Assembly (NCBI RefSeq): GCF_004337985.1
Contig: NC_043744.1
Coordinates: 3,136,408 to 3,200,407 of the forward strand
DNA from: Pyricularia pennisetigena
Lineage: Eukaryota; Ascomycota; Sordariomycetes; Magnaporthales; Pyriculariaceae
Direction: 5' to 3'
DNA: 64,000 nucleotides
The notes below the pieces were generated by a model. The model saw nothing but the letters and a program-made list of their open reading frames with translations. It had not been told where the DNA came from and made no database searches. Numbering within the stretch: position 1 is the first letter of the stretch; every line of letters starts with the position of its first letter. Below, in pieces: positions 44,501 to 55,419 of the stretch. A program made the translations under genes and the position numbers.

Positions 44501-46428
44501 ACCCGATTCCAAAAGCGGCAATTAACCAGACCTTCTACGAGTTTGCCAGGTCCACCACTTTGCTCCTGGGACCAGTCAAAATCATCCTGCATGAATGGAA
44601 TGATGAAATATTGGCCCAGATCACCCGCGGCCCCTATTCCTCTGTTCCCGCCCCTCAAGTTCGGGTAGGGATTTTTGTCCCAGAACGACGGGTCAAGTTT
44701 CTTCAAGCAGCCTAGAGTTTGGTTGAGACCGATGAGTAGGCGACAGACATGGACATGGTGGCCGACATGACTATATATACATTTGTATTATTAGTTTTCC
44801 AGGAGGTTTTGCAGACTAATTAATCATGGAATCAGGAAAAAGCTCTGCCTATGTCTTGGCTTGGTTTCTCTCGGTGTCAGGCTGAGACTGGAGCCCAGAG
44901 ATAAATGACATTTTCTTCTTCTAGAATTTACATCGAATCATGAGCGTCTCAGGCCGCCGTAGCAGAAAGTAAGTATATGGTTCCCGGTGATTGGCAATCG
45001 TGGATTGTCGAGTCGGTAACCAAATGCAGGCAACCAAGGCGAATGGCGTGCATGTTGGTGGACACGAAGGATCCATTGGGTCGCGACTGTACGCACTTTC
45101 CGAGACTGTTTAAAACAAAAGCTGATGACCGAAAGGGGGGGGCGTGGGTGGCGCCGTGGAGAACTCTACAGTAGACCCCCAAAAAGTGCATGTCCTCTGT
45201 TCTTCAGCTTCAATGGAGGAGCCAAAAGATGGGAAGGCGAAACTGATTTGATTTGGCTACTTGGCATGTCGTTTTGGAAGGTGGGGTCATGTTTGGATAG
45301 CTAGCTTCCCATTACTGGGGACAATTCATACCCCAGCGGCCAATGGGTGGGTCCTGTGCTTGGCGTGTTCCTTGGCGGCAAGTGCTCCGAACCAACCAGG
45401 TGCGATTCAGTTTACACGTGGGTGGGGATTTGATCATGATAGGGACGACATGTCTAAGGCTGAGCCCGAATCTTGGACCTTTTATTTTTCTCGTTTATTC
45501 CTCTCTGCTTTGCTTATCGACCTCGGTCGACCCAAAAACACGCGCCAAGTGGCCAAGCAGCGGATTAAGAGATCCAAGCTAATAACAAGAGATTTTTCAA
45601 GAGATTTGCTCGAGTCCAAGACGGCAAGGTGGTCTTGTCGATTGGGCTTAGCACCCCTCCCCTTGGCAGAGCTTGAAAATAGGGAGCCAAGGCATAAGCC
45701 AAGGAATGTCCAACTACAGATAGAGTATCGACGCACGTGGGTAGTAGTCTAAGCCCTTTGGTTTTTTTTTTGGGTTTGACCTCACCTCATGCTTTAACCT
45801 TGTTTCCCGCCATTCAATTCTCAATTGCTAACTGCTGGGCATAGCCACATAGCTCCCGAGTCGAACCCAGCAAAAAAGAAAAAAGGATCAAGGTGTGGGG
45901 TTTCGTCATGACCGCCACAAGGCCCCATGTCTCTGTTGGTCTTCCTGCAGCAGTGCTTTTGTCGGTTCTCCCGCAGAAGGCTGATGGATCGGATTCGAGA
46001 TTCTGGGTCGGTGTCAAATGTGGATTGGTTTAGTCGGGCGCTTTCTGCGGTAGGCGGGCATGCAACCACTTGCGTAGCACACAAACACCCCCTCCTCCCA
46101 AGACCTACCAGCAGCTCCTGGTAAGGTTACTCCGAGGTCAAGGGGTGGGGTGTGGGTTAAAGAGTTTGTAATTTGCGCGGGATCACTGACCTGCCATCCG
46201 ACAATATAAGAACTCTGGCACCCTCGCTTTTCTTGCCTGCTGAACTTTACCTTGAGCCGTCTCCAGCAGGCAGGGTCAACTTTCTTCAGTTCTCTTCGGT
46301 CTTTTGAAGACCACAGCTTCACCACCAACAACACACGCCCTCCTCCGTCGACTTTGTTGATCGAACTGGTCAATTCCATCACCAACCTAGCTCGGTCCTA
46401 GTCCTGTTCATCATCAAGTCTTGCAAAG
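38526..46428. other. 8-kb gene-poor block
   Basis: No intact gene is supported across 7.9 kb. Short protein-like relics may exist: minus strand 39829-40030 (DGEVWDEVIDVPYLVEGDSM, ending in a proper stop) and plus strand about 40280-40520. A nested hairpin structure lies at 42168-42258. Other open frames, such as 44293-44715 and 45261-45752, have no domains, no start context and overlapping alternatives. The last 250 bp are CT-rich and serve as promoter of the phosphate permease. Confidence 0.45.
42168..42258. repeat. Three nested inverted repeats (potential structured RNA or palindromic element)
   Basis: Three perfect arm pairs are nested around one centre: GGGATTC (42168-42174) with GAATCCC (42252-42258), CCCGCCC (42180-42186) with GGGCGGG (42235-42241), and GGACTC (42201-42206) with GAGTCC (42228-42233). 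The 21-base apical loop is unpaired. On the minus strand the outer arm includes a B-box-like ATTCGAATCCC, so a degraded tRNA-like or SINE origin is possible. Confidence 0.6.
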
Positions 46429-48467
46429 ATGCTTGACCAGTACACCTACATCTTTGCCATTGGCACATTTTTTGCCATGTTGGATGCGTACAACAATGGC
46501 GCAAGTGAGTCGCCTCGACCCTAGATTTCTTCTGCTTTCTTCTGCTGTCTATCCGCATGGTGGTGGGTGATGTGAATCGACGCTAAACTAATTCCCTTGC
46601 AGACGACGTCGCAAACGCCTGGGCAACCAGTGTTTCATCGCGGTCCATCTCGTACCGACAGGCCATGATTCTGGGCACCATCTTCGAGATGGTGGGTGCC
46701 ATCACGGTCGGAGCCCGCACTGCCGAAACTATCAAGAACGGCATCATTCCAAACGACGCATTTCGCGGTGACGCTGGTGTACAGATGCTCGCCTTCACCT
46801 GTGCCCTTGCCGGCGCCTCGACCTGGGTCATGTGGTGCACGAGGCACTCGGCCCACGTCTCGTCGACCTACTCGCTCATCTCATCCGTCGCGGGTGTCGG
46901 TGTCGCGACCGTTGGCGCCAGCAAGGTCCAATGGGGTTGGAACAACGGCAAGGGTCTCGGCGCCATCTTTGCTGGTCTCTTCATGGCCCCAACCATCGCG
47001 GCCGGCTTTGGCGCCACCATCTTCATGCTCATCAAGCTCATTGTCCACCTGCGCAAGGACCCCATCCCCTGGGCCGTCTACACCTCGCCCTTTTTCTTCC
47101 TTATCGCCGCCACCGTCTGCACCCTGTCTATTGTCTACAAGGGCTCCCCCGCCCTGGGCCTGGCATCGCGCCCCCCGGCATTCATCGCCGCTGTCACATT
47201 GGGCACCGGCTTTGGTGTCGCCCTCTTGGCCGCCCTCTTCTTCGTCCCCTTTGTCCACGCCAAGGTCATCAAGAAGGATTACACCCTGAAGTGGTACGAC
47301 TTCCTCCAGGGCCCTCTCCTGTTCAAGCGACCCGCTCCGGCCGACCAGGACAACATCCTCGCCCGCGTTCCCAACTACGCCGTCGTCCAGCACGAGGAGG
47401 AGGAAGAGGAGCCCCACAGGCCCGAGGGTGTCACCAGCGCCTCCGGATCGCAGAACTCCAGCACCGACCTGCCAATCAAGTCCGTCGACGCTGCCGCCAA
47501 CGCTGGCCAGGACTCGGAGAAGCAGATGGTCATGGCCGAGGCCGCCCGCCCGCAAAAGACTTACAAGGAGCTTCAGGAGGACGGCGAGCGCAAGCTCCAC
47601 GCCAAGCTGTGCAAGGGCAAGGGCCCGCTGGGCTGGGCCATGAGGACCCTTCGCGACAACCCCATGGGCCCCGGTCAGATCTACGAGCGCCACAACATGA
47701 TCCGTCTGCTCAAGCGCCTGCCTGCCATGGTTGTCGTCGGCGCCCTGTATGGTCTCCACTACGACATCCACTCTGCTCAGTCTGGTATCGCGGGGACGCC
47801 CGAGGGTGAGCGCATGGCCAGGGTCTACGCCAACGCGGCCAAGTACAGCAACGAGGTCGAGCACACCTACTCTTTCGTCCAGGTCCTGACTGCCTGCACC
47901 GCTTCGTTCGCCCACGGTGCCAACGACATTGGAAACTCGGTCGGTCCCTGGGCTGTCATCTACGCCGCATGGAAGACTGGCAGCCCGGCTGCATCAAAGG
48001 CGCAGGTTGAGATTTGGCAGCTTGCCGTTTTGTCCCTGACTATCAGTCTTGGTCTGATCACGTACGGCTACAACATCATGAAGGGTGAGTTTTCCTTTTG
48101 CCTGCACCATGAATTTTCCAACAAAAAAACAAAGCATTGGAAAGACAATTTACTAACTCTAAGCGATACAAAAACAGTCATGGGCAACAAGATCACCTAC
48201 CACTCCCCCAGCCGTGGATCCTCCATGGAGATGGGCGCCGCCATCACCGTCCTCGTCTTCTCGCAGTACTCCCTCCCCGTCTCGACCTCCATGTGCATCA
48301 CTGGTGCCACCGTCGGCGTCGGTCTCTGCAACGGAACCTTCAAGGCCGTCAACTTCCAGCGTGTCGGCCTGCTCGTCTTCTCCTGGATCATGACCATCCC
48401 CGTTGCCGGTACCATTGGTGGTGTCCTGATGGGCCTGATCCTCAATGCTCCTCATTTCACTTCATAG
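46429..48467 (+). CDS. Phosphate permease of the PiT family (PHO-4/Pho89 type)
   Basis: Plasma-membrane cation-coupled inorganic phosphate symporter. Exons are 46429-46504, 46603-48084 and 48178-48467, giving 615 aa. The two PiT signature repeats are present: NNGANDVANAW, created by splicing exon 1 to exon 2 (about residues 23-33), and AHGANDIGNSVGPWA in the second half. About a dozen hydrophobic segments flank a central hydrophilic loop (about 250-380) with an acidic EEEEEEPH stretch, typical for Pho89/PHO-4. The start MLDQYTYIFAIGTFFAML is the usual N-terminus of the fungal family. Intron 1 is GTGAGT...GCAG and intron 2 GTGAGT...ACAG with a CTAAC branch site. Intron 2 is 93 nt and has no in-frame stop. 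Expression is probably induced by phosphate limitation, by analogy only. Confidence 0.96.
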
Positions 48468-49648
48468 ACGGGGTTTTTATGTTTGTTACTATTTCAAGTC
48501 TTTGTATACAAAAAGGGCATGTCTACCGGGTTATACACTTTGGACGATCCTGCTTTTTTTTTTTTTCCTTTGCTTATTTATTTGTTTTCTCCTCCCTTTG
48601 CATCTCAGGGTAGCGAATTTGGATTTATATCTCAGGGCATGATGTACGAGTCGATAGAGCCGGAGCAACAGGGTTGTTGGGCGACAGTGATACCATGTTA
48701 TGCCAAATAAAATAAAAAATGATACAGTCATTCATTCACGATCACGCTCCCTTCCCTGTTGTGGATGTGCCTACTCTGTGCCCGGGATTGAAACAAAACC
48801 CCGGGATTGAAACAAAAAAACGCCCTCCTGGTTTTGATGTTATTAAACTTTAGTCTTTTGCCAAACCTCGGACCCGTTGGTGGCTTTACCGGATGGAACA
48901 GGCTCCTTCCCAAGTCGGCGGGGATAAAAGCAAGATCGGCGCTCATGCCGCAACGGCTTGTGACATATTTTACCGCAGCCCCCAAGTCATTGTATGTAAC
49001 GGTCCGACTGGGCGCGCCAGCCAGCCTTGGCACCTCACCGCCGTGGCACAGCAGCCATATCCTCGCACTTATCTACCCGTTTCGGGGTCGCATTTTCTCC
49101 TGCCGGCAACCTACAAAGTTTAATATTAAACGCTTGGGCGCTTGGCGCCAATCCACTGCGACACAGAAAATCCCCATTGCGATTCAAAAAATCAAAGAAG
49201 AAAAAAAAAACAAACAACCCCTCATGAGCATTGTTGAATAAATAACTCATCCTATTTTTACACTGTGCACAATCCCATCGGCCAATTTTCACACACATAC
49301 ACACACACCCCCCCTATAATGAAGCCGATCTATCAAGCCTGCGCCTCCCTCGACGTCGCACCTCCGCCAGCTGGCCTGCCGCGGGCGAGCTGAGAACAGA
49401 GGCTGGGCAGCAGCAGCGTCTGAGGGGTGCCTGCTCAGGAAAGACGGACCCGCAGCGGCTGTGCCAGAGCAAGGACGACGAAGTGCCGGTGGTGGATGGC
49501 GTGCGCATGCTCGGGTTCGCGCCGTCGCGGGAGTACCTGTTTTGCGCGCTGGACCTTGGCGCCGTGCTCAGGTAAACATCTGGGGATATCGGCTAGAATT
49601 TCCCGCAACTTGCTTTGCCTTAGTTTCATATAACAACAAGATAGTTCA
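48468..49648. other. Intergenic region with one coding-like fragment
   Basis: Includes the permease 3' region with a T tract (48551-48565). The stretch 49246-49575 is open on the plus strand and protein-like at its end (DDEVPVVDGVRMLGFAPSRE then LFCALDLGAVLR and a stop), but it has no upstream ATG. It may be a gene remnant. Confidence 0.4.
49246..49575 (+). pseudogene. Coding-like fragment without start, origin unknown
   Basis: The frame is open from 49246 to a TAA at 49573. The last 45 residues (from GKTDPQRLCQSKDDEVP) have balanced, protein-like composition and GC-rich third positions. The upstream part crosses a CA-repeat and is not convincing. No ATG precedes it in frame. Either a truncated relic or a last exon whose gene is lost. 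I do not recognise the family. Confidence 0.3.
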
Positions 49649-51438
49649 TTACCTCTTGACCAGGTGCTTGACCACGAGCAAAGACTTTGGCTCGTCGTAT
49701 ATATAATACGAGTCTATCTCCACAGGCCCTGGTGTACTCGATCCTTTACCGTTCTCCGCCGACGGTTCGAAATCCTCATCTTGACCCACTGCAGACGATT
49801 CTACAGAACCTGTATCATCCCGTCCCTTCAGAGCGCTTTGCGGCGTGGAAGATACGTAAGCAGATGAGCCTTGGAGCTCAAAAGTCCTGGCGTCCGAATC
49901 TTCCAGCTCTGCCCTGTCATCTTCGGACCCGAGAAGGCTGTCGGATTCCATGGGGCCCAGGTTGAACTGGAAAAGCTCCGTCTTGACTCCCCGACGTACT
50001 TGTTCCCGCTGCCAAATGTGAAAGCCGATCGCACCCAGACACAACAAGGTAATCGCTGCTGATATGCCTATGTGTACCTTAGTCCGATCTGCGGACGTCA
50101 ACTCGCTGGACAACTGATTCCAATGGGCCTTCCAGCTGCCAGCAAAGTCGAAATAGATATTTTTCTCGAGGTTGGTCTGATCTTGTCGAAGGCTGACCAG
50201 CTGCCTGCTGCCAGAATCGGGACCGGGCGCTTGCGCTATTATCGTGACGTTGTTGTCATAGTTGACGATGATGTAAGCAGCTTGCAAAAAAGCCCGACCA
50301 AAGTGAAATGCATTGATAGAGGGAAACGGTCTGCATGGGAAATAGGGCGTCGTGCTTTCGACGAGCGGAGGCTCCAGTTGCAGATTCAGGAGCATGAATG
50401 GGACTTTGATGTCGATGATCTTGCCAGTTCGACTCTCGAGGGAAAAGCGCATCCAAGCGGAAGAGTTCACGATCCTTTCATAGTATGGATCCTTGGTCTT
50501 CCACAGGTAGAGCTTGAGGTGGTCGTCAAAGACGACAGGTAGGTGTTCGGCCGCCGCTTCACAAGTCCCTAGGGGCATGTACAAGTAGGGAGCTTCCGGG
50601 GAGATGGCCATCACAGCACTGCCATCCCTTCCTCCCATCAACTTTGTGAACCCAGCGGCCGACCAAGGCCCCTCAGCGCCGGCGGTGTTCCGGTCTAGAC
50701 CTCGGTACACAGACTCGGGTTGCGATATGCTCTTGAACGGGGAGGCTCCCGTCTCAAAGCCGATCGCGACGTCGATCATAAAGACCGGGGTAAAGTCTAA
50801 GCCTCTATGGTTGAACTCACCGTAAATCGCCGACGACAAGTGAGCGGTCGTAGCCGCCATAAGTCATGGACCCAGATATCTCCAGCAGTACGCTCCCCAT
50901 GTGCATGGCAAAAGATTTCGAAGCGATTTTGCTTCGGATCTGGAACTGAGATATGAGCGATGGTCGAAAGGGAGGGCCAGAGTATCCGGCATAAGGTTCG
51001 GGGCCTATACCGAGGATCCCCACCGAGGTGGAATAGTTGTAAAATCTTGACATGTCGTTATAAGGCTTGTCGACTGCCAGTGAAAGGTTGGGGATGCTGC
51101 ACCAGCAGGTTCCCGCCGCCGCTCAAGGCGGGGTAGAAAATGTCCAGAAAAAAACCGTCGGAGAGCTTTTCAGCGCCATTCGGGAAACGATACTAGGAAG
51201 GGAGCGAAGGCACATAGTGACCGGTTGTGTTGGCAGACCAAACTTGAGTCTTGAGATGCGGACTGGGCCAAAAGCCTCTAAACTCGGGTCCTTGGCCAAA
51301 GTCGGTGGACCATTCATTCATGAGCACTGGCGGGTCGGCTGGCAGTTGCGCGCTGGCATGGCAGCAGGGGGCAACGAGTGCGATGAGGGCAATGGTGGTG
51401 ATGCTCCTCGTTGGAGCAGGCCAGAGCCATGGTCGCAT
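49649..51438 (-). pseudogene. Disrupted membrane-anchored pepsin-like (A1 family-like) gene
   Basis: Reads like a fungal A1-type aspartyl-protease-related surface protein: signal peptide at 51438 (MRPWLWPAPTRSITTIALIA), an N-terminal lobe ending SGSMTYGGYDRSLVVGDL, a second lobe in 50804-50120 (TPVFMIDVAIGFETGASPF, TPYFPCRPFPSINAFHFGRA), a membrane helix (VHIGISAAITLLCLGAIGFH) and a long acidic cytosolic tail to the stop at 49649. The frame is broken three times: TAG at 51193-51195, a frame change between about 51110 and 51060, and another at 50820. The last could be healed by removing a 16-nt GT...AG segment (50820-50805), far too short for a normal fungal intron. Catalytic Asp motifs (DTG/DSG) are not evident. 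A decayed or non-peptidase homologue; sequencing error or missed introns are alternatives. Confidence 0.6.
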
Positions 51439-51459
51439 CATGGTTGGCCTTTCAACCAT

Positions 51460-52268
51460 GCAAATGGGCAGGTCTCCACATTGACGCGGAGAGGACGCGA
51501 CAATGGCAAAAGAAAAGCTAATAAATAGTGTTATATTTCGCCAATCGCGAAATCACACATGATGATTAGGTTAGTACTTCAGTTGTTGAGTAAAGTCATT
51601 GGCTCGAAGCAAATCACGATTTTCCTGGTCCACGTCATCATGCTGGTTGTGGCAGAAAGAACGTGATTGGTCCTGTCGCACTTCGCTTGTCTTTCGTCAG
51701 CCGTTCCATTATTTTGCCATTTTCTTGCGCATCTTGCCCAATCAGTTGCTTGGGTTCAAATGCTCCCAGGATTCGAACCTACATGTAGGCGCAATTGATC
51801 GAATCCCGGGGTACTCCCTCCCGGGCTTATAATTGTTACACTATACCCCCAAAAGACGAAACCTCCCGTCAAACACTAATGCCAGTGACTTCGGTAAATA
51901 TAGCCTGCAACAATTGATGCCTTTTTTTGGTCCGCCGAGTATGCCAAGGATTCAAATCATAACCCCCGCACCGCTTACCTTCCATCTCTGGTTACTCTAC
52001 TAATTCTCATCCTTGATTGTAGTTGCAGCGAGAGCCGTGATGGGCTGTCTATGACTGTCTTGACTGGGATAAGACGCGCCAGAATTGGCAGGCAAATGCA
52101 TCGACCCCTCTCTCGGCTTGCGACCCGAGCTGGAGATTCATCACTACAAATTGGCCCCAAGTCAACGGTTGTCATACTCCAGCCGTTCGAGATTCTTCCC
52201 TTGCAAGGAGCCACGAGACAACCCAAAGACTACTTCCTCATATAGTCAGCTGACAATAGCCGCCTATC
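51460..52268. other. Intergenic region with tRNA-like sequence
   Basis: Promoter side of both the disrupted pepsin-like gene and the carboxypeptidase. A tRNA-like stretch occurs on the minus strand at about 51740-51845. No protein gene is supported. Confidence 0.45.
51743..51847 (-). other. tRNA-like sequence (pol III A/B-box fossil or SINE head)
   Basis: On the minus strand an A-box-like TATAGTGTAACAATTAT is followed about 60 nt later by a perfect B-box, GGTTCGAATCC. The ends do not form an acceptor stem and the anticodon arm is not credible, so it is not a functional tRNA. A second TTCGATC motif lies between the boxes. It may be a tRNA pseudogene or the head of a short interspersed element. 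Confidence 0.4.
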
Positions 52269-53603
52269 ATGAAGTCCTCAGCGATTGCGGCCATCTACCT
52301 CCTCTCGGGCTTGGCTACGGCTTCGGCGGTTGCTTCCAACGCCCCACGGGACGAAAAAGTCAGCTTTGATGGCCACCAAGTCTTCCGCATCACCGATGCC
52401 CCTCGCGGTATCGAAAATGAGCTAAGCGATTTCTTTGCCACACGCTCCGGCCGTAGCGTCGACGTCGTCGTCCCGCCCAGTGAGGTGTCTTCCTTTATGA
52501 AGCGGGGGCTCAACACTCAACTGCTCGACGTTGATATTGGCGAGAAGTTCCGTCGTGAGGCCGAGCCTGGCTCCTACGACCGCTCCCTGCACAAGCGCGG
52601 TGATTTACCGGACCTCAGCTGGTACGACTCCTACCACCCCTACGACGACCACCTGAAATACTGGGAGGATCTCCATGCGGCTTTCCCCAACAACTCGCGC
52701 ATCTCCGAGCTCCCTGGAAAGTCGTACGAGGGCCGTTCACTGCATGTGTTCCAGATGTGGGGGGACAAGGGCAAGGCTGGCGACAAACCGGCCGTCCTCT
52801 GGCACGGAACCGTCCATGCTCGCGAGTGGATCACCACCATGACAGTCGAGTACCTCACCTGGCAGTTGATCAACGGGTACAAGAACGGAAACTTGAACGC
52901 CACCACTGCTCTGGACGAGTTCGATTTCTACATCGTACCGTTCCACAACCCAGATGGTTTCGTCTACACCCAGACCACGAACCGACTCTGGCGCAAGAAT
53001 CGCCAACCAAGGAGCAACACGACCTGCATCGGAACAGACAACAACCGGAACTGGGACTACGAATGGAACTTTCCTATCGATGACGGACAGGTTGCCAGCG
53101 ACCCCTGCAGCGAAACTTTCAAGGGCCTCACCGGCGGTGACACCCCCGAGAACCAGGCACTGGTGTCGCTCTCCAAGGAGCTCGCGGCGCGCCCCAAGGG
53201 CATCCGCCTGTACATCGACTGGCACAGCTACTCGCAGCTCATCCTCCTTCCCTGGGGCTTTTCGTGCGATCCCGCCCGGCTACCGGCGAACCTGCCTCGC
53301 CAGCGAGAGGTGGGTGCTGGCTACGCCGGTGCAATCGATGCCGTGAGCGGCAAGCTCTACGAGGTCGGCCCCTCGTGTGAGATTCTCTACTACTCTTCCG
53401 GCACCGGGAGAGATTACCATCACGGTGCGCACAACGCCACCTTCAGCTGGAGCGTTGAGCTCAGGCCCGGACGCAACGCCTCTAACGGCTTCGTCCTGCC
53501 GCCCCAAGAGATCAAGCCGACTGCTGAGGAGCACTGGGGTGGTATTCAGTGGGTTCTGAATGATATTCGTAAAGATGGAAAAAGCGGTGCGCGGAGGGCC
53601 TGA
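52269..53603 (+). CDS. Secreted zinc carboxypeptidase (M14A, carboxypeptidase A/B type)
   Basis: Extracellular exopeptidase that removes C-terminal residues from peptides. Single exon, 444 aa. Signal peptide is about residues 1-20 (MKSSAIAAIYLLSGLATASA), followed by an M14 pro-region and a dibasic Lys-Arg at 109-110 as probable maturation site. The catalytic domain begins SWYDSYHPYDDHLKYWEDL. Zinc ligands are H183 and E186 (HAREW) and H319 (DWHSYSQL). The general base is E397 (SWSVELRPG), and NNRNWDYEW carries the substrate-binding Asn-Arg pair (N259, R260). All key residues are intact. The mature length of about 330 aa is normal. It lies beside a disrupted pepsin-like gene, but there is no sign of a shared unit. 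Confidence 0.95.
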   Translation: MKSSAIAAIYLLSGLATASAVASNAPRDEKVSFDGHQVFRITDAPRGIENELSDFFATRSGRSVDVVVPPSEVSSFMKRGLNTQLLDVDIGEKFRREAEPGSYDRSLHKRGDLPDLSWYDSYHPYDDHLKYWEDLHAAFPNNSRISELPGKSYEGRSLHVFQMWGDKGKAGDKPAVLWHGTVHAREWITTMTVEYLTWQLINGYKNGNLNATTALDEFDFYIVPFHNPDGFVYTQTTNRLWRKNRQPRSNTTCIGTDNNRNWDYEWNFPIDDGQVASDPCSETFKGLTGGDTPENQALVSLSKELAARPKGIRLYIDWHSYSQLILLPWGFSCDPARLPANLPRQREVGAGYAGAIDAVSGKLYEVGPSCEILYYSSGTGRDYHHGAHNATFSWSVELRPGRNASNGFVLPPQEIKPTAEEHWGGIQWVLNDIRKDGKSGARRA

Positions 53604-55086
53604 TTGATAGTTAACGTTATCATGCATACAATAACCGATTTTGTTCACTCCACACCGCGTTTGAGATGCGTTGAAATATTCATTGGAGGAGATGATCTTG
53701 GGCTGGAAAAAGGAATTCTTGTATCAAGAAAATAGAATAGACTAGCAACCGAGTTTTTAGATGCACGATGATCTCGATGTTGTCTATCCCAAGGTCGAGA
53801 ATGCTGCGTTTGATCAAGTGTGCTTGCAGGTTGACGAATCCTGTTTTTGCAGTCATGGACGCCAACACAACTAGATTCTATAAAAGCCACGGTTTCATAC
53901 TTACAGGCTTATCGGCGTGCCAATTCTTTTTGTACCTGGCGGAATGGGACTCTCAGAGCCCGCTGACGAGGCTGAACAGTCCGAGTCCAATAGACCGCAC
54001 GTGTAGGGCTTGTTCAAAATTTCAAATAAAGGCTCCTTTACCAAGACTGGTTTGAAAAGGCTGGTGGACCACTGGAAATTAGGCGTATGATTTGAAAATT
54101 GACCTTTTTGCATCCGTCGACAAAGCGACCTGGTTGCAGCTTGTGTTATGGTACATGACAGCTCTGACGTCTTTTCCAACCACTCCCACTAATAGTATTC
54201 TAACAGTCTTCCTCACTGCCGTGACGGCTCAGTTTACAATGTCTGCGCTAGAGATCAGCCTTGAGCATGTTAGCAAAATGAGAGCAGGGATAGTTGGCAT
54301 GGTCATACCGCAGCGTTCAACTCCCAAGTTGACTCGTTGCAAACTTGCCAAATAGCTCGAAACTGTTTGGAAACAAGAAGGAAATCATCGCATGTGGTCT
54401 CGTCGCATGGTGCTAATGGTTGTGGGCAACAAGTAGAAGAGGTCAATATCCGACGACCCACGGCATCGGGTAGGCTGCCACCTAGTTCTAAGCTTCTTCT
54501 AGCCAACGCAAAGCCTCGACAACCCAAAGGCAAGGTCACCAGGCCAGTCCACATCGTACGAGAACGTCAAGTGGCAATCAGCATCAAGACTTCCCCGAGC
54601 TCCCCCAGCGAGCTCCTAGCGGGATCCTCACATCGCCTAAGTACAAGATCGTGCCCCTGATTCTATCGTTGGTGGCGCGACGGCGCTTAAATAGGCTCAA
54701 GCCAGGAACGCAAGCTGAGCCGGTTGGTTATACAGAAGCGTCTTCTCAGCTTTCAGCTCCCATTTAGGGCTAACAAACGGTCCAGGCTAGTCGATTCCAG
54801 ACGCATCTATTGATTTGTTCGCTGGTAGGTCTGATGGACAGCATACTATGCTGCACCGCGGTCGTCCAGTCATTTCTTTTGATGAAGCGAAGGTGAAGTA
54901 TAAGTAGAGTGCCATATCAGTCATTTTGAGAAAGGGTTTTGTATTATCCGCAGACTCCAGATAAACGCCAGGTCTCTCTCTCCATATATCTCTCTCATAA
55001 GCGAATATACTGCAGGGTTTTCTACTGAGCCATACAGGAAACTTCCAAACAATCCCTCTCCTTTCCAAACCCCCGCCTCAAAAACA
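53604..55086. other. Intergenic region
   Basis: No intact gene. A short stretch at about 53790-53910 (plus) reads FAVMDANTTRFYKSHGF, which resembles the C-terminal part of a GNAT domain, without the rest. The last 350 bp are the promoter and leader of the cysteine-rich gene. Confidence 0.4.
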
Positions 55087-55419
55087 ATGCAGCTTTCGTC
55101 ACTTGTTGGCCTCCTGGCCCTGGCCACCTCCATCGCAGCCCAGGCCGCCACCACCAAGCCCTGCGAAGACAAGCAGCGCCTGTACAGCGCTTGCATCGCA
55201 TCCAGCGGCGGCACCGGCGGCTGCCACGCTGCCAGACTCAACAGAGAACAGTCAAGGGACTGCATCAAAAACTGCGACACAAACGCCGGCTACACGCTTT
55301 GCCTCAAGGAGAGCCAGTGCGAAACCAAACGCGACAGCTGCATGAGCCAATGCGACACGCATCGGGACCAGTGCATCGCCAATGCGCAGGCAAAGTTCGG
55401 CCCTCCCGAAACCAATTAG
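55087..55419 (+). CDS. Small secreted protein with ten cysteines (effector-like candidate)
   Basis: Single exon, 110 aa. Signal peptide residues 1-20 (MQLSSLVGLLALATSIAAQA). The mature 90 residues contain ten cysteines at 26, 36, 46, 59, 63, 72, 78, 85, 89 and 96, with two C-x3-C pairs (CIKNC, CMSQC) that suggest helical hairpins held by disulfides. The sequence is hydrophilic and charged, with no membrane anchor. The start follows an A-rich leader (AAAACAATG), good for fungi. No named family is recognised. Size, cysteine content and gene-poor surroundings are typical of fungal effector or antimicrobial-type secreted proteins, but function is unproven. Confidence 0.8.
   Translation: MQLSSLVGLLALATSIAAQAATTKPCEDKQRLYSACIASSGGTGGCHAARLNREQSRDCIKNCDTNAGYTLCLKESQCETKRDSCMSQCDTHRDQCIANAQAKFGPPETN

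Noticed and set aside
46881..47915. 344-codon minus-strand frame opposite the phosphate permease
   Set aside because: Antisense shadow of a GC-rich coding exon with conserved PiT motifs.
51743..51847. Functional tRNA gene
   Set aside because: A and B boxes are present but no acceptor stem or valid anticodon arm can be formed.
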